Shown here: positions 8,501 to 17,552 of the stretch, in pieces
How positions within the stretch are numbered: position 1 is the stretch's first letter
How the letters are laid out: the number at the start of each line of letters is the position of its first letter
NCBI GenBank assembly: GCA_016839515.1
Contig: JAEOUE010000275.1
Location: 1 to 36,333, forward strand
Source of the DNA: Candidatus Hodarchaeum mangrovi
GTDB lineage: Archaea; Asgardarchaeota; Heimdallarchaeia; Hodarchaeales; Hodarchaeaceae
Length of the DNA stretch: 36,333 nucleotides
Direction of reading: 5' to 3'
Notes under the pieces: generated by a model
What the model was told of the DNA's origin: nothing
What the model saw: only the letters and a program-made list of their open reading frames with translations
The model's database searches: none
Made by a program: the position numbers and the translations under genes

Positions 8501-9301
8501 TTAATCCTCCTTATTTCGGACTAGTATTAATTCTGCTGCAATTGATATAGCAATTTCTTCAGGGGTTTGACTAACAATAGATAGACCGATTGGGGCATGA
8601 ATTTCATCTAGTCTCTGTTTTTGAACTCCTCTAGCTTCTAAACGAGAAAAGATTTCCTTAATTTTCCGTTTACTCCCGATCATTCCAATATATTTAGTTT
8701 TGTTAATCTCATCTTTCTTTTTTGTTAATAGATAATCAAGGATTTTTTCATCTAAATCATGTGAATAGGTTTGAATAATAATATAACAACCTTCTTCGAA
8801 AGTTAAACTGTCAATCACTTCAGGAATATTACCAGAAAAAGTCCGAACTGAATATTTTTTACCGATATTTTCAGCAATATAATCTTCACGATCATCAATG
8901 ATTACGATCGAAAATCCTAGATTATTGAGAAGTGGAATTAATTGCTGGGTTATATGACCTGCACCAAAAATATAGATATTTGTTGTTGCTCCAAAAACTT
9001 CAAAAAATAATTGCATTTCTCCTCCACAAAGCATCCCTGTTGCTTCTTCTCCAGTTTCTACTAACTCAAAGGTCTTTAAAAGTGGTTTTTTCTCTTTCAT
9101 TTGGTTTTTTGCCTGTTCCAAAGCTAAAGCTTCAATAGTTCCTCCCCCTATCGTACCCCATACCAATTTCCCATCAGCTGAAACAATCATTTTGGCTCCT
9201 ACTCTTTGAGGAGCTGATCCTTTTACATCAACTACCGTAACAAGACCAATAGATTTTCCTGATTCAATGTATTTTGTTATAGTTTGAATAAAACCTTTCA
9301 T
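8501..9301 (-). CDS. xdhC: XdhC/CoxI-family Mo-cofactor maturation protein
   Basis: XdhC-type proteins bind the molybdenum cofactor, support its sulfuration and deliver it to the large subunit without being part of the mature enzyme. The N-terminal XdhC/CoxI domain is seen in GLVTVVDVKGSAPQRVGAKM and WGTIGGGTIEALALEQA. The C-terminal Rossmann domain is seen in IFGAGHITQQLIPLL, YIGMIGSKRKIKEIF and the terminal PEEIAISIAAELI. At 266 residues it is normal length. Its ATG overlaps the TGA of the 2Fe-2S gene. It is the only XdhC homologue in the window and may serve both hydroxylases. Confidence 0.92.
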   Translation of the reverse strand: MKGFIQTITKYIESGKSIGLVTVVDVKGSAPQRVGAKMIVSADGKLVWGTIGGGTIEALALEQAKNQMKEKKPLLKTFELVETGEEATGMLCGGEMQLFFEVFGATTNIYIFGAGHITQQLIPLLNNLGFSIVIIDDREDYIAENIGKKYSVRTFSGNIPEVIDSLTFEEGCYIIIQTYSHDLDEKILDYLLTKKKDEINKTKYIGMIGSKRKIKEIFSRLEARGVQKQRLDEIHAPIGLSIVSQTPEEIAISIAAELILVRNKED

Positions 9302-9762
9302 TTACTGACTAACCTCCGTTGAGCAGCTCTTACAGCCTCATATATCTTTATGTATCCTGTGCATCTACATAATACACCACATAATCCTTCTTCAACTTCA
9401 TCTTGATCAGCTTTAGGATTTTTTATTAGCAAGGCAGTTGCTGCCATAATCATACCTGGAGTACATGCACCACATTGAGCAGCACCCTGTTCAGCGAATG
9501 TAGTCTGAAGTAACTGAAGAACTTGATCCTCTCCTTCAATTGTTAACACATCACTTTGAGGTGGTAATTGAGCCATTAGAATAATACAGGATGTCACTAT
9601 TTCTCCGTTTAGTATTACGCTACAGGCACCACACTCCCCTTGATCACATCCATATTTCGTACCTCTTAGTCCCAGATCTTCCCTTAAAAAATCTAATAAT
9701 CTTTGATTAGGTGGAACATCTTTCGAATATTTGATGCCATTAACTATTATCTCGATTTTCAC
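9298..9762 (-). CDS. Molybdenum hydroxylase, 2Fe-2S subunit (system 2)
   Basis: This iron-sulfur subunit contains GCDQGECGACSVILNG plus a following Cys, then CGACTPGM and CRCTGY, so both [2Fe-2S] clusters have their full ligand sets. The frame is open back to an ATG at 9801. I chose GTG at 9762 (MKIEIIVNG...) because it matches the family start, overlaps the TAG of the large subunit as TAGTG, and is preceded by GAGGATG. The 13 extra residues from the upstream start would lie inside the large-subunit gene. The system-1 paralogue at 2971-3447 has the same layout. Confidence 0.9.
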   Translation of the reverse strand: MKIEIIVNGIKYSKDVPPNQRLLDFLREDLGLRGTKYGCDQGECGACSVILNGEIVTSCIILMAQLPPQSDVLTIEGEDQVLQLLQTTFAEQGAAQCGACTPGMIMAATALLIKNPKADQDEVEEGLCGVLCRCTGYIKIYEAVRAAQRRLVSK

Positions 9763-12074
9763 TAGACATCCTCCTGAATTTTCTTTTGTAAAGCAGCCCA
9801 AACTCTTTCAGGTGTTGCAGGAATTTCATTTAACCGGATCCCAACTGCGTTTGCTATTGCATTTGTAACAGCTGGAGCAATACCCATTATAGGTTGTTCT
9901 CCTATTCCTTTCGCTCCATACGGTCCTTCTAACCAAGGTTCTTCTATTATTATTGAATGAATTCTAGGAGTATCTTTCGTTGTCGGAATTAAGTAAGTAC
10001 CAAGATTATTTGAAAGAATACTCCCTTCAGGGGTAAAAATAATTTGCTCATATCTCCCATAACCTAAACCTTGTAAAGCTCCACCTTCGATTTGTCCTTC
10101 AAGAGTTTGTGGATTAATTGCTCTACCTACATCATGAGCAGCCCAAATATCTAAAACCTTGACAATACCAGTTTCAGTATCAACTTCAACCTCAGCGATG
10201 TTTGTACAGAAAGCATAAGCTGAATATGCATCACCTTGACCTTTTTCATTATCAAAATATGTGTAGGGAGCGACATCCCATCCTGAAGCTGCAACTCGGC
10301 CTCTCTCCTGATAAATAAATTTAATTGCTTCTGAAACTGAAATAACAGCCTCTTGGGATGATTTTTGGTAGATATTTTGGTCTTTGATTTCAAGATCTTG
10401 AATATCTATTTCAAATTTTCCAGCAATCTTTTGATAAATTAAGGTTCGTAATTGTTTACAGGCATCTTGTAAAGCTCTTCCAGACATAATGGTAGCTCTG
10501 CTTGCTACTGTTGGTCCTGAATCAGGAACTCGACTTGTCTCAACGGGAGTCATATATATTTTGTCATAATCTACTCCCAATTCATCAGCTACAATTTGAG
10601 AAAGTACTGTTATCATCCCCTGACCCATCTCAGTTGTTCCTACTGCGAATCGTACACTTGCATCAGGTTCAATTTGTACGTAGGCACCACTTCGTGACAT
10701 TATCCTCCCAGCTGCCCCTAGAAAACAGCCATAAAAGATTGTTGAAATACCTATTCCTTTTTGTAGATATTTTCCATTTTTTTGATCTTCTAGGATTTGC
10801 TTTATCGTTGGAGTAGGCTTTCGCTTATTATACCAATCACTTAGTTCTCTTGCTTTCTTTAGTGTCTTTTCTAATCCTACAGATTGAGTCAATATTTGAC
10901 CAAAGGTAGTTGTATCTCCTACATGTAGGATGTGCTTTTCCCGAAAATCACTTGGATCTAAACCCAAAGCCTCTGCTGCACGATCCATCTGTTCTTCTGC
11001 TGGAAATATAACTTGGGGTGAACCAAACCCTCGAAAGGCTCCAAAAGGAACTAAATTAGTTGTAACAGCGTAAGCCTGAACATCTACATTTTCGCATCGA
11101 TAAGGTCCTACTGCATGCATTGCAGCTCGGTAAAGAACAGCTGGTGCAAGAGTTGAATAAGCTCCTGTATTTAGAAAAACTTCCACCTTAACTGCTTTTA
11201 ACATTCCATCTTTGGTTAACCCAGTTTTATATCTAACTACAGCGGGATGGCGTTTAGAAGTAGTTTCTATATCTTCCTCTCTGTTTAAAAGGAATTTAAC
11301 GGGTTTTTTGACTAACCATGCCCCAAATGCTGCTAAACTACCTATCTGATTTGGAACATCTTCCTTCCCACCAAATGCTCCACCAGTTGTAGTTTGAATG
11401 ATATTAACTTTACTCCAATCCATTCCTAAGATTTCTGCGACACACCGTTGCACGTAAAATGGACATTGCATGGATCCATAGACAGTAATAAAATCGTGTC
11501 CTTGAGGAATAGCAATACAGCCTTGTGTTTCAATGTATGCATGTTCCTGAGCTGGAAGACGATATTCATTTTCAATAATTATATCTGATTCTTCGAATCC
11601 CTTTTTTATATTACCATTTTTCTGCTGCCAATAAGACCAGACATTATGTGTTCCAAAAATATGAATTGTTGGATGACCTTTTGCTTTTACTGGATCAAAG
11701 ACCGCAGGAAGCTTTTCGTATTCTATATGCACGAATTTCCTAGCTTCTTCATTCTTTTCTTGAGAAGAAGAAACCAAGATTACTACTGGCTCTCCTACAT
11801 GATTTACGGTTTTTTCAGCTAATAATGGCCAATCATCAAGAATAACATGCAATATATTTTTACCAGGTATATCTGCTGCTGTTCCCACGACGACTCCTAG
11901 TGTTTTTAGTTTCTCTTTCTCAATATTAATCTTTTTTATTCTCGCATGAGCATATGGACTTCGTATAATATCTAGAAACTGTTCATCAGCAAATTTTAGA
12001 TCGTAAACATAAGGAGCTTTTCCAACTACTTTTATTCTTGCATCTTTCCTTTGTAAACGCTTACCAACAGCCAT
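9762..12074 (-). CDS. Molybdenum hydroxylase, Mo-cofactor large subunit (system 2)
   Basis: This is the catalytic subunit (770 residues) of the second xanthine-dehydrogenase-family enzyme and the first gene of its operon. Motifs include the N-terminal GKRLQRKDARIKVVGKA, GGAFGGKED near residue 235, FGAFRGFGSPQ near 345, EMGQGM near 485, and PYGAKGIGEQP with the active-site Glu at about 726. These are closer to classical xanthine dehydrogenase/aldehyde oxidase sequences than the system-1 paralogue, which has GAYRGYG and GAKSVAE. There is no CO-dehydrogenase Cys loop. The substrate is unknown. The ATG at 12074 is preceded by GAGATGATC as a possible ribosome site. Confidence 0.92.
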   Translation of the reverse strand: MAVGKRLQRKDARIKVVGKAPYVYDLKFADEQFLDIIRSPYAHARIKKINIEKEKLKTLGVVVGTAADIPGKNILHVILDDWPLLAEKTVNHVGEPVVILVSSSQEKNEEARKFVHIEYEKLPAVFDPVKAKGHPTIHIFGTHNVWSYWQQKNGNIKKGFEESDIIIENEYRLPAQEHAYIETQGCIAIPQGHDFITVYGSMQCPFYVQRCVAEILGMDWSKVNIIQTTTGGAFGGKEDVPNQIGSLAAFGAWLVKKPVKFLLNREEDIETTSKRHPAVVRYKTGLTKDGMLKAVKVEVFLNTGAYSTLAPAVLYRAAMHAVGPYRCENVDVQAYAVTTNLVPFGAFRGFGSPQVIFPAEEQMDRAAEALGLDPSDFREKHILHVGDTTTFGQILTQSVGLEKTLKKARELSDWYNKRKPTPTIKQILEDQKNGKYLQKGIGISTIFYGCFLGAAGRIMSRSGAYVQIEPDASVRFAVGTTEMGQGMITVLSQIVADELGVDYDKIYMTPVETSRVPDSGPTVASRATIMSGRALQDACKQLRTLIYQKIAGKFEIDIQDLEIKDQNIYQKSSQEAVISVSEAIKFIYQERGRVAASGWDVAPYTYFDNEKGQGDAYSAYAFCTNIAEVEVDTETGIVKVLDIWAAHDVGRAINPQTLEGQIEGGALQGLGYGRYEQIIFTPEGSILSNNLGTYLIPTTKDTPRIHSIIIEEPWLEGPYGAKGIGEQPIMGIAPAVTNAIANAVGIRLNEIPATPERVWAALQKKIQEDV

Positions 12075-12232
12075 TAGATCATCTCTACTAATGATATTCT
12101 AATTGAAAAGAAGTAGATTAAACTCAGTATTAATTTTATTGTGAAAACTGATTCATTCATAGATTGGATCTGAAAGATTTAGAACCTATAACTACAAAAT
12201 TGACGTTCAATCTTGATTTAAGTGTATTAATT

Positions 12233-12247
12233 TACTCCATTGGAGTA
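12233..12247. promoter_or_regulatory. 15-base palindrome upstream of Mo-hydroxylase operon 2
   Basis: TACTCCA-T-TGGAGTA is a perfect inverted repeat of seven bases around one central base. It lies about 160 bases upstream of the system-2 large subunit and 29 bases beyond the stop of the membrane protein at 12276. It could be a regulator-binding site for the operon or part of a terminator. No other copy was noticed. Confidence 0.35.
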
Positions 12248-12275
12248 TCACGGATCAATAATAATAATATAAGAT

Positions 12276-12839
12276 TCAGGGTGTCACTATTGCTGACATT
12301 AACGCTAATATAAAAATAAGAATAAATAGAAAGATAAAAAAAGCTATCATTGGTGATTCCTGAAGAAATTCTCTCGAAAAAAAACGAGCTATTTCTTTTC
12401 CTATACTGAGTTGTCTTCGCACTGATAATTGATCTCTATCAAAAACAGTAAAACCGAATATCTTTATGGTTGGAACCATATGAGTCAGACACCATATCAC
12501 AATAAAGGGAATTGCAATTAATGCTAATAAACCAACAAGAAGAAATTTAGGATTTCCTAAGCTGAAAATAAAGATTATTAAGCTAAAAAATACTCCGAAA
12601 ATCATTAAACAGAACCAATTCCAAGCAGAAAAGTATAATTCTTCTGGTGAACTGGTATCCCTTGAACGTTGCAGAACAGTTTCACGAAAATCACTTGATT
12701 TTCGTGCAGTATATTCTCGAGCTTTTTCTTTAGTGGAAATTGTTCCCATATCTATTTCTTCTTTAACACCATCTACAAATTCCTTTCCAGATTCCTTGAT
12801 TTTATCAAAGATGCTCCTAGTTTTCTTCTTCTCACTCAT
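12276..12839 (-). CDS. Unrecognised protein with three C-terminal membrane segments
   Basis: I do not recognise this family. The first ~75 residues are charged and helical (SIFDKIKESGKEFVDGVKEE), resembling an amphipathic or coiled segment. They are followed by hydrophobic segments at about 80-100, 105-130 and 165-187, with a conserved-looking cytoplasmic loop between the last two. I chose ATG at 12839 because GGTGGAT sits 5 bases upstream; TTG at 12854 and GTG at 12851 are in-frame alternatives. It lies 39 bases downstream of the C2-like gene on the same strand, so the two are probably co-transcribed. Confidence 0.7.
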   Translation of the reverse strand: MSEKKKTRSIFDKIKESGKEFVDGVKEEIDMGTISTKEKAREYTARKSSDFRETVLQRSRDTSSPEELYFSAWNWFCLMIFGVFFSLIIFIFSLGNPKFLLVGLLALIAIPFIVIWCLTHMVPTIKIFGFTVFDRDQLSVRRQLSIGKEIARFFSREFLQESPMIAFFIFLFILIFILALMSAIVTP

Positions 12840-12878
12840 AATATAATCCACCAATTATTTTTTATAGCGACTCTCCTT

Positions 12879-13355
12879 TTAATACCTCGTCTTATGGGAT
12901 GAAATCTTAAGTTTTATTGTTACTCCAGGTGCTTTTAGAACTTCATATTTTGTGCCTGAACCAAAAACAATTGGGACTTCAGTTTTAATTAGGACATCAT
13001 CTTTTGTAGGATCTGCTTCCCTCAACTTTATTGGTATTGAGAGAGTTTTCCCTAATTCATTAGATTCTGAAAATGAAATCCAGAGTGTAAAGTCTTGGTT
13101 TGTTGTATAGGTCATATTTTCTTTTATTTTGAGCGATCCTTCAAAAGGAATACGGTAATCATGCTTTAGTAATCCTTTACCTCCTACTTCAAAATAAAAT
13201 TCACCTGTACGATCCATTGGATTTTTCTCATGAACATTCTCAACACGAATAGACATTAATGAAATAATATTTTGATATCTATTTGAATCAGATAGATCTG
13301 GTTCCTGACCTTTTGCATAAGTTCTTTTTCCTTTCACATATACTCTTCTACTCAT
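12879..13355 (-). CDS. Unrecognised beta-rich (possibly C2-like) small protein
   Basis: The 158-residue soluble protein has a basic N-terminal tail (MSRRVYVKGKRTYAKG) followed by a run of predicted strands from residue 30 on. It includes ISLMSIRVENVHEKNPMDRT, GEFYFEVGGKG and ADPTKDDVLIKTEVPIVFG. The pattern of strands with acidic loops suggests a C2-like or other beta-sandwich domain, which is only a guess. The ATG at 13355 is preceded by GTGGATT. It is divergent from the 583-residue orphan at 13514 and upstream of the membrane protein at 12276. One possibility is a membrane-associated pair, but nothing more specific can be supported. Confidence 0.65.
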   Translation of the reverse strand: MSRRVYVKGKRTYAKGQEPDLSDSNRYQNIISLMSIRVENVHEKNPMDRTGEFYFEVGGKGLLKHDYRIPFEGSLKIKENMTYTTNQDFTLWISFSESNELGKTLSIPIKLREADPTKDDVLIKTEVPIVFGSGTKYEVLKAPGVTIKLKISSHKTRY

Positions 13356-13513
13356 AATTAATCCACTTGTTTTTTTCTGTGAAAGAGTCCCCTTTAAAAA
13401 TATGTATGTTTTCGACCTAATCGGAGAATTGAATAGAAAGAATTTTGAAGTAGACGGAATTGTAACGCTCTAGGAATAAGATTTACTCACTTATTAGCTT
13501 TTGAGGTGTTATT

Positions 13514-15265
13514 GTGGAAATTCCAAATTTAGAAATGATCCGGGAAATAACAGATAAATTAAACACAGAATATGATTTACAGACAAGGTTAAATAGATAT
13601 AAGACTCTTCCCGATCTTTTGAACCTTGCTAAAAAAAATAATTTAACGGATGAAGATGCAGCTATTCGTGCTTTATTCATAGCTGATTTTATTGTCACAA
13701 CTTCAGAATTACCACCAGGAAATTCAGATGAAGATCGTTACCAATCAGTTATACAATCTTTCAAAGTAGGTACTGAACTAAATTCAACAGCTGATAATTT
13801 AATGCGAATTTTTTACCTTGCATATAAAATTGTCACTCTGATAAAGCGACAAGATCTTTTTATGGGTGGAAGAGGATTGGATCGAAAATCTAGCTTACTT
13901 CGTATCAAAGATACTTATTTTTTACCATATTTGAAGATTTCTACTCAAATGTTAAAACAAGAGTCATCTTGCATGCTACAATTAGGAATCCTTGCAGCTG
14001 CTCTGTTACGTGATTTCCCAGATAAGCAGATTCAAAAATATAGATCATCTCCACCAGTATCTAATATAAAAGAATTAATACCAGTTCTCTGGAAGCTCTT
14101 ACTCGATTATGCACAAAAACAAAGTGTAGATACAAATCCAAATGCAGTAATACCAAATTTAGAAAAATCTCAATCAATTTTAATGTTAGACGCGGCAGAG
14201 AAAGGAAATTTTATATCCCTTTGGAATGTTGATCCACCAAGTAACTTTACAAGTTTAAAAGTAGAAATTCAATCAATGGATTCTCAATTAAATAAATTAT
14301 TTGATAATAAATCTCTTATTTCCCTTCGATGTCAAATTCAAGACGCAGAGGATTTAGATCATATATTTATTGTACGAGATCCTAATATTATATCTCATCC
14401 CATTCTTGTTCTAGCCACACCAGCAGATGAAATAAATCTCAATTGTGTGAAAAGAATTCTTCATTTAAGAGGACTAGAAGGAGAAGGGTGGAAACCTGTT
14501 ATAATGGATACTGCTCAAGAGACAAAAAATATAGAACCAATTTCATCAGGTCCTCTAGTGAAACCAGAAATAACACCAAAAGCTGGCAAAGGCGGATTGC
14601 TTAATCGAATTAAAAATCTATTTAAGAAAAAATCCGTTGAAGAAGGTCCAGCACTAGAATCTAGTATAAAACCTATTCAGAAGAAAAAATGGAAAGATAT
14701 ACCTGCATTTGTCCTCGGTAGTGAATTTTTGGCAAAATCATTAACTGTTGAGGCAGTAGGTGATTTTGCTTTATTTGAAGAATTTGATACAATTCGAGAA
14801 GCAAATTATTCGATTATTGGAGTTTTAGAGTCAGAGTTAGAAACAAAGAAAACTCAAATCATGATTAAAAAGGTAAATCAAAACCTTTCAGAAGTATACC
14901 AATTTTATGAAGGAATATTATCTAAACTAAATAAGTTATCTCAGTTCCTTTTCAATATTCAGGGGAATCTAGTGATAGATGAGGTTTTCTGGATGAATGA
15001 GCACGATGAAAAATTCCTCTTATGTGTTGATCAGGGGAATTTACGATTGGTAGGAACATTAGCTGCCTCATATCGAGACAAAATTGCAGATCTACAAATA
15101 AGAGCTTCATCAAAGGAGGAATTACAACGTCGGTCGATTCATATGCGAAACAAGCAATTCTTAGGAGCTCTTGGTGCTAGAACAAATCCTGATCTTCGGG
15201 AAACAATCGATAGGATTTTTGGCCAAAACTTTGACTGTTCCAAGGCGGTTTTACTTGAGTTCTAA
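13514..15265 (+). CDS. Orphan 583-residue protein, function unknown
   Basis: I do not recognise this protein. It starts at GTG with a good GAGGTG seven bases upstream. The N-terminal ~230 residues are helical, the next ~100 look like mixed alpha/beta (SLISLRCQIQDAEDLDHIFIV, HPILVLATPADEINL), then comes a basic linker (LLNRIKNLFKKKS near 365-380). The C-terminal ~190 residues contain a helical hairpin (KKVNQNLSEVYQFYEGILSK) and a final alpha/beta part. No signal peptide, membrane segment or metal cluster is evident. A run of ten T (15279-15288) after the stop may end transcription. The MFS-longin gene follows on the same strand. Base use is like the neighbours, so recent transfer is not suggested. 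Confidence 0.75.
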   Translation: MEIPNLEMIREITDKLNTEYDLQTRLNRYKTLPDLLNLAKKNNLTDEDAAIRALFIADFIVTTSELPPGNSDEDRYQSVIQSFKVGTELNSTADNLMRIFYLAYKIVTLIKRQDLFMGGRGLDRKSSLLRIKDTYFLPYLKISTQMLKQESSCMLQLGILAAALLRDFPDKQIQKYRSSPPVSNIKELIPVLWKLLLDYAQKQSVDTNPNAVIPNLEKSQSILMLDAAEKGNFISLWNVDPPSNFTSLKVEIQSMDSQLNKLFDNKSLISLRCQIQDAEDLDHIFIVRDPNIISHPILVLATPADEINLNCVKRILHLRGLEGEGWKPVIMDTAQETKNIEPISSGPLVKPEITPKAGKGGLLNRIKNLFKKKSVEEGPALESSIKPIQKKKWKDIPAFVLGSEFLAKSLTVEAVGDFALFEEFDTIREANYSIIGVLESELETKKTQIMIKKVNQNLSEVYQFYEGILSKLNKLSQFLFNIQGNLVIDEVFWMNEHDEKFLLCVDQGNLRLVGTLAASYRDKIADLQIRASSKEELQRRSIHMRNKQFLGALGARTNPDLRETIDRIFGQNFDCSKAVLLEF

Positions 15266-15278
15266 TCTCAATTAGTGA

Positions 15279-15288
15279 TTTTTTTTTT
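15279..15288 (+). terminator. T-tract terminator after the 583-residue orphan gene
   Basis: Ten consecutive T residues begin 14 bases after the TAA at 15265. Archaeal RNA polymerase can terminate at such U-runs without a hairpin. It separates the orphan gene from the MFS gene. Confidence 0.45.
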
Positions 15289-15349
15289 ATGTTTTCGTTT
15301 AATAAAAGAACTAAAGTTTTTTATTGTAAAAAGGCCTCTTATTAAAACC

Positions 15350-17017
15350 ATGAGTAAAGAAAATGATTTGAGTAAATCCTACTGGAAACCTCTTCTAATA
15401 GCCATCTTACCTTCTTCCTACTTCTGGATCTTAGCAACATTTTTCTTCTTAATTTATTCATTTGATATGCTTTGGTATGTAAAGGAATTCCAAATTTTTA
15501 GTTCAGATAATTCCATATTAAGTGAATTAATAGTATTAAGTGTAGTTGCAGTACCAACAGCATTGGGTATAGGATTAACAGGGAATTATATTGATAGAAG
15601 ACCAGAAAATTTAGGAAAATTGATACTCAGTGGATTATTAGGGTCTTCAATAATGTTACTGGCCGATACTGTTTCGATGGGAATTAAGAATGGAATTTTA
15701 ATTCTATTTGCTGTAGGATCAATGGGATTATTCCTAGGAATTGAAATTACCTCTGCTTTTGTGCTATTTAGTGTATTAACACAGTGGAATTGTCGCGGGA
15801 GGGTATATGCTCTTAGCAACCTATTATTTGCAATCTTTACATTTCTATTAATTTTTGTCTCAGAGATAACAGAATTAAGATTTTTTCTTGCATTTCCTAT
15901 TATTAGTATTTTTGGTATTCTTATCTCCCTTTTTCTCTTTTTTCCTATTACTAGAATGAAGTTTTGGCAAAATGATAAATGGCCAACAAAGGATATTCAA
16001 ATTTTTAAACGATATTCCGTTCAAGCATATTCTCTTGCTCATATTTCAATCTATTTAATGCTTGGATTAACCATAGGATCCCTAGCACAAGCAGGATTCA
16101 CTATATTTATGGATATTACGATGGAAAGTCATGCTACTTTTTGGATTATTGTAATTCTCGGAACTATAATATCTATTCTTCCTGCAGGAGCCTTAGCTGA
16201 TCGTTGGGGAAGAAAAACGCTAACAATATTGGCTGTATATGGAATATTAGGAGCTTCATTACTGGTTGGATTTATTGAACTAAATTTTACTACTTTTACT
16301 CTTGCTTCATTGTTAATTGGAATAGCATTTGCCTTTCTACATCCTACACTTGATAGTTCCCTATGGATTGATTTAGCTTCAAAGGATTCTATTGGTAGAT
16401 ATTTAGGAATTAATGGTTTAACTTTAGGTGCAGGACTCGCTGCGGGCTTTCTTATTAGTTATTTTCTTTTTCTTGACATAATTTCCTCTATCTTAAATTA
16501 TATGGTCTTCTTCTATATAGGCTTAGCTGTATTAACTTTATTCCCTTTGTTCTGGACTAGTGATTCCTACCCTCCCCTTGAATTCTTCTTATTATTGGTT
16601 ATCAATGAAGCAGGAGTTCCAATCTTCCATTATCAATTTGGACATAAAAAAGAACTTCGTGTAGACCTCCCACTTATTTCTGGGGCATTATCAGCTGTAG
16701 GTACCTTTATGGTTGAAGCTACTGGGGAGGAAGAGGGAAGATTAAATTTAGTAAATCATGGTTCTCATTTTATTCTTACGGATGAAAGTAAGAGAAAAAC
16801 TAATATCACAGCAGCGATTTTTTCAAATAAGAATGACCATGAACTCCAGGTATTATTAAGAAAATTCCTTCTAAAATTCCACGAGAAATATGAAACGGAA
16901 TTAATTGAATGGAAAGGGAATCTTGACGCTTTTAAGGATGCTTATGTCGAAGCAGAACAGATTTTTGGTCCTCTTATTACCCTCTCTCGTGATGAACAAC
17001 TTGTAACCAATATTTAA
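15350..17017 (+). CDS. MFS-type transporter with C-terminal longin-like domain
   Basis: Residues 1-410 contain about twelve hydrophobic segments in two halves. The second half carries ALADRWGRKTLT, the MFS motif A, so this is a major-facilitator transporter of unknown substrate. Residues ~411-555 are soluble and begin with strands and a helix (FFLLLVINEAGVPIFHY, LISGALSAVGTFMVEATG, FILTDESKRKTNITAAIFS). They continue with two helices ending in the WKGNLDAFKDAY region. This resembles a longin/roadblock-like sensor fold common in Asgard archaea, though that match is from pattern memory, not a search. I chose ATG at 15350 since it gives a normal cytoplasmic N-terminus; a GTG at 15275 is in frame but sits in a T-rich terminator-like stretch. 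Confidence 0.82.
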   Translation: MSKENDLSKSYWKPLLIAILPSSYFWILATFFFLIYSFDMLWYVKEFQIFSSDNSILSELIVLSVVAVPTALGIGLTGNYIDRRPENLGKLILSGLLGSSIMLLADTVSMGIKNGILILFAVGSMGLFLGIEITSAFVLFSVLTQWNCRGRVYALSNLLFAIFTFLLIFVSEITELRFFLAFPIISIFGILISLFLFFPITRMKFWQNDKWPTKDIQIFKRYSVQAYSLAHISIYLMLGLTIGSLAQAGFTIFMDITMESHATFWIIVILGTIISILPAGALADRWGRKTLTILAVYGILGASLLVGFIELNFTTFTLASLLIGIAFAFLHPTLDSSLWIDLASKDSIGRYLGINGLTLGAGLAAGFLISYFLFLDIISSILNYMVFFYIGLAVLTLFPLFWTSDSYPPLEFFLLLVINEAGVPIFHYQFGHKKELRVDLPLISGALSAVGTFMVEATGEEEGRLNLVNHGSHFILTDESKRKTNITAAIFSNKNDHELQVLLRKFLLKFHEKYETELIEWKGNLDAFKDAYVEAEQIFGPLITLSRDEQLVTNI

Positions 17018-17112
17018 TGTTTTATTAAAATACCAGGTTATTATTACAATCTATATATTATTGTGATAAACTGAAAGGTTGACTTATTATTAATTTAGGA
17101 AAAACTAAAATA

Positions 17113-17552
17113 ATGAAACCTTAATTTTTACCTATCTTTCTAATTCTTATTGTATTTTTGATTTTTCTACCTAATTCCATAATTACCTTTGCTTCCATAC
17201 AAGGATGCTATAAACCATACGTAAGCTGGTTATACCCTGAGAATGACTTTAATCTTTCCAGGACTGTTAAAATCTATTTAAGTAAGGTTTAATCAGATTA
17301 TTATGAATTTATAGCATATAGTCTTTATTATGAGATAAACCAAACAAAGGAGTTCGTCTATTTTCTGGATTAAATGATAATTCTTATTCTCTAAATACTA
17401 CATTATTACCTCCAATTAATAAATTGAAGTTAATTATGTAGTCATTTGATACCTATATTACTAAAGATGATACAGTTATAGTTAATATTGATCAAACGGT
17501 AACTGCAAGTCCCTTCAATCCTGAAGTTCTGATTGATCCAGACGAGTGTTCC
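17113..17552 (+). pseudogene. Decayed gene for an exported protein
   Basis: The 535-base stretch between the MFS gene and the sirtuin holds broken coding sequence. From ATG 17113 the frame reads MKP, a TAA, then FLPIFLILIVFLIFLPNSIITFA, a clear signal-peptide or membrane-anchor core, and continues to another TAA near 17290 and more codons beyond. From about 17349 a second frame, shifted relative to the first, reads GVRLFSGLNDNSYSLNTTLL, then a TAG, then a segment with KDDTVIVNIDQTVTASPFNP. The latter looks like an extracellular beta-sandwich protein. Several stops plus one frame change mean it cannot make a full product. The parent family was not recognised. Confidence 0.6.

Noticed and set aside
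1124..12074. The two Mo-hydroxylase sets as a recent inverted duplication
   Set aside because: Gene order differs (FAD, FeS, Mo versus Mo, FeS, XdhC, FAD), accessory genes differ, and the paralogous proteins are clearly divergent.
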